Below, piece by piece: positions 52,844-61,953 of a stretch of DNA of 64,000 bases. The position numbers and the translations under genes were made by a program. Position 1 is the stretch's first letter; every line of letters starts with the position of its first letter. Under the pieces are notes generated by a model that made no database searches, was not told where the DNA came from, and saw nothing but the letters and a program-made list of their open reading frames with translations. Origin of the DNA: Collinsella sp. AF25-2LB (GTDB lineage: Bacteria; Actinomycetota; Coriobacteriia; Coriobacteriales; Coriobacteriaceae); NCBI RefSeq assembly GCF_003458415.1, contig NZ_QRUF01000003.1, positions 62,001 through 126,000 of the forward strand. The letters are read 5' to 3'.

Positions 52844-53971
52844 TTAGACCGCCGCAAGGCCGATTCCAGCCCGCAGAGCGTTGAGCCAAGCGGCCTGACG
52901 CTTGCGATAGCCCTTGATACGGTATCGGAATCGGACTCCCGCGAGTCGATGCATCGTTTGGGCGAAGGCTTCGAGTGCAACAAGGTCTTTCATTTGGTCG
53001 CGATTGATAACCAGGACGTGGATGCCCATTGCCTTGAGGCCATTATTTCGATTGCCATCGTGGATGCGAGCGTTTTGAAGCTCATGCCCAATTCCGTTGT
53101 ATTCGTTGTCGACTCCGGCTGCCGGGCAATATAGGTCGCAGATGGCATAGGGGATGCCCGAGGACATGTTGACCGCAAGAGTGTCGAAGTCGATTCGATA
53201 GTTGAGTAGCAGGCCTCCCATGGGCAGACTGCAACATCCGAATCCTCCAAAGCGCATGGGCGCTCCGAGAACGGCAAACATTAGGGATTCGGCTGGGGAT
53301 GCAGATCCGGGTCGGGCAAGTTTGACTGCCGTGCGAAACGATGTGTATGAGCTACTTTTGGCAAGCTGTGCAACAGCCTCGAGATCTTCGATGGTCGTGG
53401 CGGGCTCGCATTTGTAGTGTGCCTGTTCGTAGCGGGTTTCGTTCTGCTGTTCGGTCGCCGACTGGTCGCCCCGGCAATCGAGGTCGTCCATCGCTTCGTA
53501 GTCATCGCCCTCGGGCCAGATGCCGTCATAGGCAATGGGGTATGTTGCCCCGGGAGGAAGGGAGTAGGTTCCGAGCAGTTCCATGAGAAGCATCAGGGTT
53601 TTGGCGACTGATTCATTTTTGGAACAAAGCATGGCTGTCATGGCGGGAGACGTTGCGTAGATGTCGGCCTCGACGTGCATAATTGCACCTTCAGGAAGAG
53701 GAGCGGAGAGAATATGCTGAAGAAGTCGCCTGTCGCGGCGTCTGTTGTCTTCGTTTGAAACGAGAAGATCGAGCAGTTCGGAATCATCTTCATTCCAGGC
53801 GTCGAGTATCGAAAGTGCACCAAAGTCTATCGCGTCATTGTTGGGAATACAGCTAGCCAAGGCATGTGCTTGCTGTTCGCTATCAACGAAGTCCCAGGGT
53901 AGGGCAGAGTACGCCCGTCGTGCGCGACGAATTGCGCGGAGGGCGGAGAGATGTGAAATCACGGTCGTCAT
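52844..53971 (-). CDS. Hypothetical protein, possible endonuclease-fold C-terminal domain
   Basis: The 375-residue protein is not firmly recognised. Its C-terminal part (YAICDLYCPAAGVDNEYNGIGHE, spanning two strands, then RNNGLKAMGIHVLVINRDQ) resembles Vsr/DUF559-like PD-(D/E)xK domains, with a D...E-Y pattern. The lysine is missing and an Asn-containing loop replaces part of the site, so activity is doubtful. GC and codon use are lower than in the flanking genes. No good ribosome site precedes the ATG. It sits between the two inverted-repeat elements, suggesting transfer. Confidence 0.65.
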   Translation of the reverse strand: MTTVISHLSALRAIRRARRAYSALPWDFVDSEQQAHALASCIPNNDAIDFGALSILDAWNEDDSELLDLLVSNEDNRRRDRRLLQHILSAPLPEGAIMHVEADIYATSPAMTAMLCSKNESVAKTLMLLMELLGTYSLPPGATYPIAYDGIWPEGDDYEAMDDLDCRGDQSATEQQNETRYEQAHYKCEPATTIEDLEAVAQLAKSSSYTSFRTAVKLARPGSASPAESLMFAVLGAPMRFGGFGCCSLPMGGLLLNYRIDFDTLAVNMSSGIPYAICDLYCPAAGVDNEYNGIGHELQNARIHDGNRNNGLKAMGIHVLVINRDQMKDLVALEAFAQTMHRLAGVRFRYRIKGYRKRQAAWLNALRAGIGLAAV

Positions 53972-54134
53972 AGCTATAACGTACTAAGTTGGCGGCAGAA
54001 TGCGACCGCCATACCGTTCTTTTCGCTCAGCGGGGCGCTGCGCGCCATGAACGGCTGGGTGTTATGAATTCGGTGGAATCGGTTGAGGGGATTGCAGGAA
54101 ATTGAGCTCTGCCGCGAAGGTTGACGATAGCTGC

Positions 54135-54336
54135 TGGACAGTTAGTTCAGATACGTATAAGGCAGCGGCGTTCGAGGCGTTTCTAAGGGCCTTTGAGGGC
54201 GATTTGAGGATAAATATGCAGCGGTTGTACTCGAAAACGATGAGCTTTGGACGGCATGGCATGCGCCGGGGAGGTCAGAAGGCTCCGAACGGTCCTTTGG
54301 AGCTTTAGAAAAATACGTATCTGAACTAATTGTCCA
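54135..54336. mobile_element. Inverted-repeat element 2 (MITE-like)
   Basis: Terminal repeats (54135-54158 and 54313-54336) match those of element 1 with one mismatch. Length 202 bp. The interior shares little with element 1 beyond a GGAGCTTTAG string. The remaining bases of 53972-54422 hold only the prs terminator and the hypothetical gene's upstream region. Confidence 0.72.
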
Positions 54337-54359
54337 GGGCGGGTTGACGAGGGATAGAA

Positions 54360-54389
54360 AAAGGGTCGGAAGCGAGCTTCCGACCCTTT
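54360..54389 (-). terminator. Terminator of prs
   Basis: Perfect 13-bp stem AAAGGGTCGGAAG / CTTCCGACCCTTT with loop CGAG. A T-rich run follows on the minus strand. Confidence 0.88.
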
Positions 54390-54422
54390 AAAAGCATCAA
54401 AGATGATGCGATGCGCGTTGGA

Positions 54423-55409
54423 TTACAGCGCGAAGTCGCCGCCGACGAGCGTGGAGACGGGCTCCTCGTGGTAAACGGCGGAGATGGCCTGAGCGAACTC
54501 CTCGGCGACCGAGATGGTCTTGATCTTGCCGCCGACCTCGACGGGAATGGCGTCGGTGACGACGCACTCGACGATCGGGGCGTCGTTCAGACGCTCGATG
54601 GCCGGACCGGAGAAGATACCGTGGGTGGCGCAGACGTAGATATCGCCAGCGCCCATAGCCTTGAGCTCCTTGACGTTGGCGCACAGGGTGCCAGCGGTGT
54701 CGATCATGTCGTCGTTGATGATGCAGGTCTTGCCCTTGATGTCACCGATGATGCCCATGACCTCGGCGGCGTTGTGGCGCGGACGGCCCTTGTGGGCGAT
54801 GGCCAGGTCGCAGCCGAGCATGTCGGACAGCTTCTTGGCGGCCTTGGCGCGGCCCACATCGGGGGAGACGACAACCAGGTTGTCGGTGTCGAAGTTCATG
54901 GCGTTGTAGTACTGGCCAAACAGCGGCAGTGCGGACAGGTGGTTGACCGGGATATCGAAGAAGCCCTGGATCTGACCCTGGTGCAGGTCGAGGGTGATGA
55001 TGCGGTCGACGCCGGCGCGCTCGAGCAGGTTGGCGACGAGGCGGGCGGTGATGGGCTCGCGCGGGCCGGCCTTGCGGTCCTGGCGGGCATAGCCGTAGTG
55101 GGTGATGACGGCGGTGATGGAGCGGGCGGATGCGCGCTTGGCAGCGTCGGTGGCGATGAGCAGCTCCATGAGCATGTCGTTGACGTTGCCGCCGGCCACG
55201 GACTGAATCAGGAAGACGTCGGCGCCGCGGACGGTCTCGTCGTAGCGGGCGTAAATCTCACCGTTGGCGAACTGCTTTAGCGTAAGGCCCGAAAGCTCGA
55301 CCCCAAGGTACTCAGCGATCTTCTGAGCGAGGGGACGGTTGGAGGAACCGGAATACACGCGGATGGACTTGCGCATATTCTCCGACTTCTCGGGATCATT
55401 AATCGGCAT
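54423..55409 (-). CDS. prs: Ribose-phosphate pyrophosphokinase
   Basis: The 328-residue protein starts the family fold with IRVYSGSSNRPLAQKIAEYLG near residue 15. It contains RQDRKAGPREPITARL (flexible loop), VVSPDVGRAKAAKK (about residue 155) and IINDDMIDTAGTL as PRPP-binding loop near 230. It makes PRPP from ribose 5-phosphate and ATP, feeding purine, pyrimidine and NAD synthesis. AAGGAGA lies seven bases before ATG 55409. The hairpin at 55552 separates it from glmU upstream. Confidence 0.95.
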   Translation of the reverse strand: MPINDPEKSENMRKSIRVYSGSSNRPLAQKIAEYLGVELSGLTLKQFANGEIYARYDETVRGADVFLIQSVAGGNVNDMLMELLIATDAAKRASARSITAVITHYGYARQDRKAGPREPITARLVANLLERAGVDRIITLDLHQGQIQGFFDIPVNHLSALPLFGQYYNAMNFDTDNLVVVSPDVGRAKAAKKLSDMLGCDLAIAHKGRPRHNAAEVMGIIGDIKGKTCIINDDMIDTAGTLCANVKELKAMGAGDIYVCATHGIFSGPAIERLNDAPIVECVVTDAIPVEVGGKIKTISVAEEFAQAISAVYHEEPVSTLVGGDFAL

Positions 55410-55551
55410 TACCCTTCTCCTTTATATCGAATGCCATATAGATGCCTTTTTGCATTGTAACCGTGCGGCGGGGTTAATCGGGTCTTGATAACGTCTTTAC
55501 CGTCAACGGACACGAACCGACCACTCATCCGGTCGCGCAGGTCACGATAGA

Positions 55552-55584
55552 AAAAGGAGCCGTCCCCATGGAACAGCTCCTTTT
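55552..55584. terminator. Hairpin between glmU and prs, GGGGAC in loop
   Basis: Stem AAAAGGAGC / GCTCCTTTT with a 15-nt loop holding GTCCCC. T-runs on both strands make it a terminator for glmU on the minus strand. Confidence 0.75.
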
Positions 55585-55599
55585 GTGCTTGGCGAAACG

Positions 55600-57012
55600 T
55601 TATGCCTCGTCGTCCTCGTGCAGACGGCGGCGATAATCGGCGGCCCAGCCCTCAATATTTACCTGACGGGCGCGGCCCAGACCGAGTGCGTCGGCCGGGA
55701 CCGGCTCGGTGATGACGGAGCCGGCGGCCACGAGTGCGCCGTCGCCAATCTGGGCGGGCGCGACCATCATGGTGTCGGAACCGATGAAGGCATCTTTGCC
55801 GATGACGGTCTTGTGCTTGTGGACGCCGTCGTAGTTGCAGGTGATAGAGCCCGCGCCCACGTTGACGCCGGAGCCCATGGTGGTGTCGCCGATGTAGGAC
55901 AGGTGCGGCACCTTGGAGCCCTCGCCGATCGTGGACTTCTTAATCTCCACATGCGTGCCGGCCTTGGAGCCGTCGAGCATATGGGTGCCCGGGCGCAGGT
56001 AGGCGCGCGGACCGCAGTCGACGCCGTTCTCGATGACGGCCTCGATGGCGATGGTCTCATCGATGGTGCAGCCGCTGCCGACAGTGGTGTCGGTGAGGCG
56101 GCTGTTGGGGCCGAGCTGGCACTCCTCGCCCACGGTGACGTGGCCGATCAGGTGCGTCTGCGGCCACACGATGGTGTCGCGGCCGATGACGGCATCGGGG
56201 CCGATCCAAGCCTGCGTGGGGTCGATGAAGGTGACGCCCTCGGCCATCCAGTGCTCGTTGATGCGGTCGCGCGCGATGGCGGTGAGCTGCGCGAGCTGGA
56301 TGCGGCTGTTGACGCCCAGGCCGTCGCGGTAGTCGTCGCAGTGGAAGATGGAGACTGCCTGGCCGTGACCCTTGAGGATTTCGAGCATGTCGGGCAGGTA
56401 GTACTCGGACTGCGCGTTGTCGTTGCCGATCTCGTTAATGTGGGCGGCAAGCTGCGCGCCGTCGAAGGCGTAGCAGCCGGCGTTGCACTCCAGCAGCGTG
56501 GCGGCCTGCTCGGGCGTGCAGTCCTTCTGCTCGATGATGCGCTCGATCTGGCCGTCGGCGCCCAGCTTGATGCGGCCGTAGCCGAAGGGGTCGGGCGGGG
56601 TCATGGTCATGACGGTGCAGGCGAGCTCGCCGGTGGCGACGGTCTGCGCGAACTTGGCGACGGTGTCGGCGGTGATGAGCGGCAGGTCGCCGTTAAGCAC
56701 GACGACGGGGCCTTGCGTGATGCCGCAGGCCTCGAGCGCGACCTTTACGGCGTGGCCGGTGCCCAGGCGTTCGGTCTGCTCGACGCACTCGACCTTGGTG
56801 GCGCCGTTGGCGTAGGCGCCATCGATGAGGGCGCGCATCTCGTCGGCGTGGCTGCCGATGACGACCACGACGCGGCTGCAGCCGGCCTTGATGGTGGCGT
56901 CGACGATCCACTGGACCATGGGCTTACCCAGGATCTTGTGCGAAACCTTGCAGTGGTTCGACTTCATGCGGGTGCCCTCGCCGGCGGCGAGGATAATTGC
57001 GGTTGCGTCCAT
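55600..57012 (-). CDS. glmU: Bifunctional GlmU: N-acetylglucosamine-1-phosphate uridyltransferase / glucosamine-1-phosphate acetyltransferase
   Basis: The 470-residue protein has the uridyltransferase domain (AIILAAGEGTRMKSN at residues 5-19, then LNGDLPLI) and a C-terminal left-handed beta-helix acetyltransferase domain (GDTTMGSGVNVGAGSITCNYDG, split). It makes UDP-GlcNAc for cell-wall synthesis. The frame is open far upstream, but AGGAGA eight bases before the ATG at 57012 and the family start fix the call. Confidence 0.95.
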   Translation of the reverse strand: MDATAIILAAGEGTRMKSNHCKVSHKILGKPMVQWIVDATIKAGCSRVVVVIGSHADEMRALIDGAYANGATKVECVEQTERLGTGHAVKVALEACGITQGPVVVLNGDLPLITADTVAKFAQTVATGELACTVMTMTPPDPFGYGRIKLGADGQIERIIEQKDCTPEQAATLLECNAGCYAFDGAQLAAHINEIGNDNAQSEYYLPDMLEILKGHGQAVSIFHCDDYRDGLGVNSRIQLAQLTAIARDRINEHWMAEGVTFIDPTQAWIGPDAVIGRDTIVWPQTHLIGHVTVGEECQLGPNSRLTDTTVGSGCTIDETIAIEAVIENGVDCGPRAYLRPGTHMLDGSKAGTHVEIKKSTIGEGSKVPHLSYIGDTTMGSGVNVGAGSITCNYDGVHKHKTVIGKDAFIGSDTMMVAPAQIGDGALVAAGSVITEPVPADALGLGRARQVNIEGWAADYRRRLHEDDEA

Positions 57013-57205
57013 GTGATCTCCTGTTACGTTATAGAGACGTGTGTTTGGAAACGATACACGGCGCAATATGATACCGCAGGCATATGATGAGCGCGTAACG
57101 ATTGGCGCGCGGCAGCTGAGGTTTGGGCCGGCGGTGTGGCGTTTGCGCTGGTTGCGGGTGGTGCCGGCAGTGCTTCGGCGTCGGTGATTTGGCGGGAGGG
57201 CGGGG

Positions 57206-58099
57206 ATGCCTATGGACAACATGCGAGAGGGTTCGGGCGCCGAGTCCGTGGGGGCATTTTCGATGTCGCATCCGGCGGTGCCGGCGCTCTACATGGTGCT
57301 GACGTTGGGGCTCACCATGTTCTCGATGCAGCCGGTGCTGATCGCGCTGTCGCTTGCGGGCGGGCTGGCGTACGGGCTTGCGACGCGCGGTGCTGCGCGC
57401 ACGTTGGGGGCGCTTCGCTGGCAGCTGCCGGTGATTTTGATTATCGCGGTGCTCAATCCGCTGTTTAGTGCATCGGGCTCGACGGAGCTGTTCCGTATTG
57501 GCATGCGCGCGGTGTATCTGGAGAGCATGGTTTACGGCCTGTGCATGGGCGGGCTGTTTGTGGCGAGCGTGCTGTGGTTTGAGGCCGCGGCGTCGATGCT
57601 CGAATACGACAAGGTACTTGCGCTTTTTGGCAACGCCGCGCCGGTGGTCGCGCTCATGATCTCGATGTGCATGCGGCTTATCCCACAGTTTTTGCGTCGC
57701 GGCCGCACGGTGCTGGCGGTGCAGGACGCGATCGATGTACCGGGGCGTGCGCCCACCGATCCCGTGCGATCGCGCCTGCGGGCATCGAGTGTGTTGATGG
57801 GCTGGGGCATGGAAGATTCGCTGGAGCGCGCGGACGCGATGCGCTCGCGCGGGTGGGGTGCCGCGACGCGTCGTACGACGTATGCGCGGTATCGGCTGGG
57901 GCGCGGCGATGTTGCCGCGCTGGTTGGGCTTGCACTGTTTGGCGTGGTCACGGTGACAGTGGCGTGGACCGCGACGACGCAGTATTCGTTTTATCCTCAG
58001 CTCTTGGTGCCGGCGCCGTGGCCGGGCTATGTTGTGTACGCTGCCTGGATGGTGCTGCCTTGCGCGTTGCACGCGAGTGATGAGAAGAGGTTTGGCTGA
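57206..58099 (+). CDS. ecfT: ECF transporter transmembrane subunit EcfT
   Basis: The 297-residue protein has several hydrophobic segments. The family's coupling motif appears as RSRGWG near residue 215 (LERADAMRSRGWG), which contacts the two ATPases. GGGAGGG precedes ATG 57206; ATG 57212 is also possible. It forms an operon with the fused ATPase and the S component. Divergent from glmU. Confidence 0.92.
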   Translation: MPMDNMREGSGAESVGAFSMSHPAVPALYMVLTLGLTMFSMQPVLIALSLAGGLAYGLATRGAARTLGALRWQLPVILIIAVLNPLFSASGSTELFRIGMRAVYLESMVYGLCMGGLFVASVLWFEAAASMLEYDKVLALFGNAAPVVALMISMCMRLIPQFLRRGRTVLAVQDAIDVPGRAPTDPVRSRLRASSVLMGWGMEDSLERADAMRSRGWGAATRRTTYARYRLGRGDVAALVGLALFGVVTVTVAWTATTQYSFYPQLLVPAPWPGYVVYAAWMVLPCALHASDEKRFG

Positions 58100-59742
58100 T
58101 GGCTCGGTTGGATAGGGGCCCGGTGTCGGGCGCGGCGTGCGGCCCGGATATGCCGGCGATTGAGGTGCGGAGCCTGAGCTTTGCCTACCCCGATGCTGAT
58201 GCTGCGGTGCTCGAGGGGCTCGACTGGTCTGTTTCCCAAGGTGCATTTGCGCTGCTTGTTGGCGGTACCGGATCGGGTAAGTCGACGCTGCTGTCTCTGC
58301 TCAAACCCGAGATCGCTCCGGCGGGCGAGCGCACTGGCGAACTGCGCGTGCTGGGCGAGAACGTCGCCGACATGGATGTGCGGGCATCGGCGGAGCGCGT
58401 GGGCTATGTGTTCCAGGATCCCGAGAACCAGATTGTGTGCGAGACCGTGTGGCATGAGATGGCGTTTGGCCTAGAGAATCTGGGTGTGTCGCGCGACGAG
58501 ATGCGCCGCCGTGTTGCCGAGACCAGCTATTTCTTTGGTCTGGAGGACTGGCTTCATCGTGATACCGATACGCTTTCGGGTGGCCGCAAGCAGCTGCTGT
58601 CGCTTGCCGCCGTCCTGGCGCTGCGTCCGCGTGTGCTGCTACTCGACGAGCCCACGTCTCAGCTTGATCCGGTTGCGGAGAAGAATTTCCTGCACGCGCT
58701 GTTTCGTGTAAATCGCGAGCTGGGCTGCACGGTTGTTGTGGCGACGCATCAGCCGCGCCCAATGCTCGAATACGCGACGTGTGCGTACCGGATTGAGGAT
58801 GGCCGCGTGCGCGAGGCGGCGGATATGGCATCTTTGGGACGCCGAGAATCGCTGTTTTCCGATGACACGTTGGGGTGGGGTGCCATCCGATGTGCAAAAA
58901 ACGGAGTATTCAGCAGGCGTGAGGACAATTTGGGCTCTCTGGAGCCGCCCGGGGACGTATCGAGCGCGAAAAAAAGTTCAGAATTGGACAAATCGTCCGA
59001 ATTTGTGGCGCAAACGTCGCTCGAGAACGGCTTGGAAGCCTTCTCGCGCACGGATGGAAGTAGAATACTCCAAAAAATGCACGCTGGGTCGGCTACCATC
59101 CTGTCGGAAGGTTGGTTTCGCTACGATCGAGCGTCCGGCTGGGTGTTGCGTGGGCTCGATGCGTCGTTTTCGGCCGGTGCGGTGCATGCGGTTGTTGGCG
59201 GTAACGGCTGCGGCAAGTCGACGATGCTCTCGGTGCTGGCGAAGACCGCCAAGCTGCAGCGCGGCCGCATGGTGCGCGGAGCGGCCTCGGCGGCGCTGCT
59301 GCCTCAGAATCCCAAAGCATTGCTGGTTGCCGAGACGGTTCGCGATGAGCTGATGGAATGGGCCTCGACCTGCGGATATGACGAGAACTTGGCGCGGGAG
59401 CGTGCGGCGAGCTTGGGGTTGTCGGGTCTGGATGGACGCCATCCGTACGATCTTTCGGGCGGGCAGCGTCAACTGCTTGCATTGGCAAAACTGCTGCTAA
59501 TCGGCCCCGAACTGCTATTGCTCGATGAGCCCACCAAGGGTCTAGACCTGTTCAGCCGCCGCATCATCGCCCGCGCCCTGCGTGACCATGCGAAGGCTGG
59601 CGGCACCGTCATCATGGCTACGCACGATTTGGACTTTGCCGAGCAGGTAGCCGACGACGTCGCCATGATGTTTGACGGCGAGATTGCCTGCATGGAGCCG
59701 CCGGCCGACTTCTTTGCCGACAACGTGTTCTATAGGGCGTGA
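58099..59742 (+). CDS. ECF transporter ATPase, two fused ATP-binding domains
   Basis: The 547-residue protein has two ABC domains. The first has Walker A GGTGSGKST near residue 54 and signature LSGGRKQ near 162. The second has GGNGCGKST near 366 and LSGGQRQ near 452. Both have DEPT Walker B motifs. Between them lies a linker of about 80 residues with low conservation. It replaces the separate EcfA and EcfA'. The start overlaps the EcfT stop (ATGA), giving translational coupling. Confidence 0.93.
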   Translation: MARLDRGPVSGAACGPDMPAIEVRSLSFAYPDADAAVLEGLDWSVSQGAFALLVGGTGSGKSTLLSLLKPEIAPAGERTGELRVLGENVADMDVRASAERVGYVFQDPENQIVCETVWHEMAFGLENLGVSRDEMRRRVAETSYFFGLEDWLHRDTDTLSGGRKQLLSLAAVLALRPRVLLLDEPTSQLDPVAEKNFLHALFRVNRELGCTVVVATHQPRPMLEYATCAYRIEDGRVREAADMASLGRRESLFSDDTLGWGAIRCAKNGVFSRREDNLGSLEPPGDVSSAKKSSELDKSSEFVAQTSLENGLEAFSRTDGSRILQKMHAGSATILSEGWFRYDRASGWVLRGLDASFSAGAVHAVVGGNGCGKSTMLSVLAKTAKLQRGRMVRGAASAALLPQNPKALLVAETVRDELMEWASTCGYDENLARERAASLGLSGLDGRHPYDLSGGQRQLLALAKLLLIGPELLLLDEPTKGLDLFSRRIIARALRDHAKAGGTVIMATHDLDFAEQVADDVAMMFDGEIACMEPPADFFADNVFYRA

Positions 59743-59746
59743 TGGG

Positions 59747-60460
59747 ATGACGGACTGTCGTTTCTCGCGTTTGCTTGCAAAACTGGAGATCCCGCTGTTG
59801 TTGGCGGTGCCGGCGGTGATGGCTGCCGCGTTGCTGGCGGGTGTTGAGCAGGCAGCGTTGGCCATGCTGGTTGTGGTGGCGTTGGTGCTTGCGCTGTTCT
59901 TTGCGGGTTACGAGGCATCTCGTCCGGGTTTGCGCCAGATTATGCCCACGCTGGTGCTGGCGGTGCTGGCGGCGGCGGGGCGCATCCTGTTTGGGCCCAT
60001 TCCCGACTTTAAACCGGTGAGCGCCATCGCCATTATCGCGGGGGCGACGCTTGGTCGCCGCAATGGTTTTATGGTTGGCGCGCTGGCTGCGCTGACCAGC
60101 AATTTCTTTTTTGGACAGGGCATGTGGACGCCGTGGCAGATGTATGCTTGGGGGCTCGTGGGATACGTTGGCGGTGCGCTGACGTATGCGGGTGCGTTCG
60201 ACCGCGCCGACGGCACCGTGCGCATGCCAGCACTGCTGGCGTACGGCTTTGCGTCGGGCCTGCTCTATGGCGTCGTGATCAACGCGTATGACATCATTGG
60301 TTTTGTGCAGCCGCTTACCTGGGCGGGTGCCGTGGCGCGTCTTGCCACGGCGGTGCCGTTCGATATCACACACGGCCTCGCGACCTGCGTGTTCTTGGTC
60401 GCCCTGTACAAGCCCTGGTGTCGCCGCATTAACCGTGTCGTCGTGAAATACGGGCTGTAA
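59747..60460 (+). CDS. ECF transporter S component, vitamin type not determined
   Basis: The 237-residue protein has about six membrane segments and family features: VLAVLAAAGRILFGPIPDFKPVSAIAII then GRRNGFMVGALAALTSNFFFGQG, with AWGLVGYVGGAL. It binds the vitamin that the EcfT/A module moves. The P-x-F-x-P-V pattern occurs in several S families (cobalamin- or queuosine-type), so the substrate is left open. The start at 59747 is four bases after the ATPase stop. Confidence 0.88.
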   Translation: MTDCRFSRLLAKLEIPLLLAVPAVMAAALLAGVEQAALAMLVVVALVLALFFAGYEASRPGLRQIMPTLVLAVLAAAGRILFGPIPDFKPVSAIAIIAGATLGRRNGFMVGALAALTSNFFFGQGMWTPWQMYAWGLVGYVGGALTYAGAFDRADGTVRMPALLAYGFASGLLYGVVINAYDIIGFVQPLTWAGAVARLATAVPFDITHGLATCVFLVALYKPWCRRINRVVVKYGL

Positions 60461-60500
60461 GGCTGGTTGCGTCGGAGCGGGAATCAATACTGCCGAAGTG

Positions 60501-60666
60501 CCATTTTAAAACTATGCCGGTTTACGGGGCTAGATTGGCGCAGGCCGACCATACCGGCTTTTTTCAAAATAGAGCAAGCCGTTTACCTGCGGTTTTATTA
60601 TTACGGAATTGCGCATGGCTGGGGGTTCGCGATTCAGCCCCGTAAACCGGCATAGTTTTAAAATGG
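60501..60666. repeat. Long perfect inverted repeat
   Basis: 31-bp perfect arms (60501-60531 and 60636-60666) enclose 104 bases. The interior contains a CCGGCTTTTTT run and a GTTTACCTGCGG string resembling the nearby terminator. No ORF is inside. It is 166 bp long and lies 40 bases after the ECF operon. Confidence 0.85.
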
Positions 60667-60762
60667 CCGGCTGATACGACGGGCATCGTGGCCCCCAGAG
60701 AGCCAAATTGATCCATTTTCTTCCGTCTCCAGATGTCCCCAGGAAATCAGTTGACGGCGCTT

Positions 60763-60922
60763 GCCACGAAACTGGCCCATCTACTACGTTTAGCTTGATA
60801 CCCCCGACCATGACCGCGTTTTATGAAAAACCGCAGGCTTTCTACCTGCGGTTTTCTTTTTGCGTTGTTCGCTGTGGTTGAGGGTAGTGGCTTAAACGTA
60901 GTAGATGGGCTGGTTTCGTGGC
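60763..60922 (+). repeat. Nested inverted repeat with internal terminator
   Basis: 30-nt arms (60763-60792 and 60893-60922) pair with two mismatches that both become G-U pairs in a + strand transcript. The interior holds a perfect terminator hairpin (AAAACCGCAGG / CCTGCGGTTTT, 60827-60855) followed by CTTTTT. The rest of 60461-60999 holds no gene. Confidence 0.8.
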
Positions 60923-60999
60923 GGACGGGGTCACGCGGGCGCCCCTTGCGCGGGCAAAAGTGATCTGTATTCCTTCGTCCCCGGGGGATCATTTGGGGG

Positions 61000-61818
61000 C
61001 TAGAGCTCTAGCGTGAGGGTGACGGGGCAGTGGTCGCTGCCGAAGATGTCGCCGCGGATGCCGGTGTCGCGTACGTTGTCGGTGATTGCGTCGCTTACCA
61101 GGAAGTAGTCGATGCGCCAGCCGGCGTTGTTCTTGCGGGCATTAAAGCGATAGCTCCACCAGCTGTAGACGCCCTCGACGTCGGGGTTTGCCGCGCGCCA
61201 GGTATCGGTAAAGCCGGCGTTGAGCAGCTCGGTAAACTTGCCGCGCTCCTCGTCCGAAAAGCCTGCGTTGCCGCGGTTGGACTTGGGGTTCTTAAGATCG
61301 ATCTCCTCGTGTGCCACGTTAAAGTCGCCGCAGGTCACCACGGGCTTGCCGGTCTCGCGCTCTAGTGCGCTCAAAAAGCCACGATAGGCATCGTCCCAGG
61401 CCATGCGTACATCGATGCGCGCGAGCTCATTTTGGGCGTTGGGCGTATAGACGTCGACAAACCAAAACTTGTCGAACTCGAGCGCGCAGACGCGGCCCTC
61501 GGTTGCGGCCTGGGCGACGAGCTCGGCCTCATCGCCCTCGCTAGCGTAGGGTAGCAGTGCGTCGGCGCGCAGCACGCGCAGCGGTTCCTGGCGGCTAAAG
61601 ACCGCAGTGCCCGAATAACCTTTACGCTCGGCGTAGCTCCAAGTTTGGTGATAGCCGGGCAGGTCGATATCGACCTGGCCCTCCTGCAGCTTGGTCTCCT
61701 GCAGCGCCAGGATATCGACGTCGAGTTCTTGCGCGATCTGGATAAAGCTTGGGTCCTTTTTGAGCACGGCGCGCAGGCCGTTGACGTTCCACGAGGCGAA
61801 AGTGTAAGTCTGAGGCAT
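61000..61818 (-). CDS. xth: Exodeoxyribonuclease III family
   Basis: The 272-residue protein has the Xth fold: ASWNVNGLRAVLKK at residues 8-21, ALQETKLQEGQ (metal Glu), GDFNVAHEEIDL near 165 and the C-terminal GSDHCPVTLTL with the catalytic His. It cleaves DNA at abasic sites in base-excision repair. AAAGGAC precedes ATG 61818. Confidence 0.95.
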   Translation of the reverse strand: MPQTYTFASWNVNGLRAVLKKDPSFIQIAQELDVDILALQETKLQEGQVDIDLPGYHQTWSYAERKGYSGTAVFSRQEPLRVLRADALLPYASEGDEAELVAQAATEGRVCALEFDKFWFVDVYTPNAQNELARIDVRMAWDDAYRGFLSALERETGKPVVTCGDFNVAHEEIDLKNPKSNRGNAGFSDEERGKFTELLNAGFTDTWRAANPDVEGVYSWWSYRFNARKNNAGWRIDYFLVSDAITDNVRDTGIRGDIFGSDHCPVTLTLEL

Positions 61819-61953
61819 GGTGTCCTTTCGACGGGGTTTGCAGGCTTAAGATTAGCGCAACAGGGGCGGGGTGGGCTCCGCGCGTGCTGACTCAAAGGCC
61901 GCATGCCGGGATGTCGCCCGACGCTGCCCGACCAACAAGGACGGAGGACTCAT

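Noticed and set aside
54102..54308. 68-residue + strand ORF
   Set aside because: Lies mostly inside the inverted-repeat element and starts upstream of it without a ribosome site.
55585..57087. 500-residue + strand ORF over glmU
   Set aside because: Antisense shadow of glmU with Gly/Ala/Asp/Val-rich composition.
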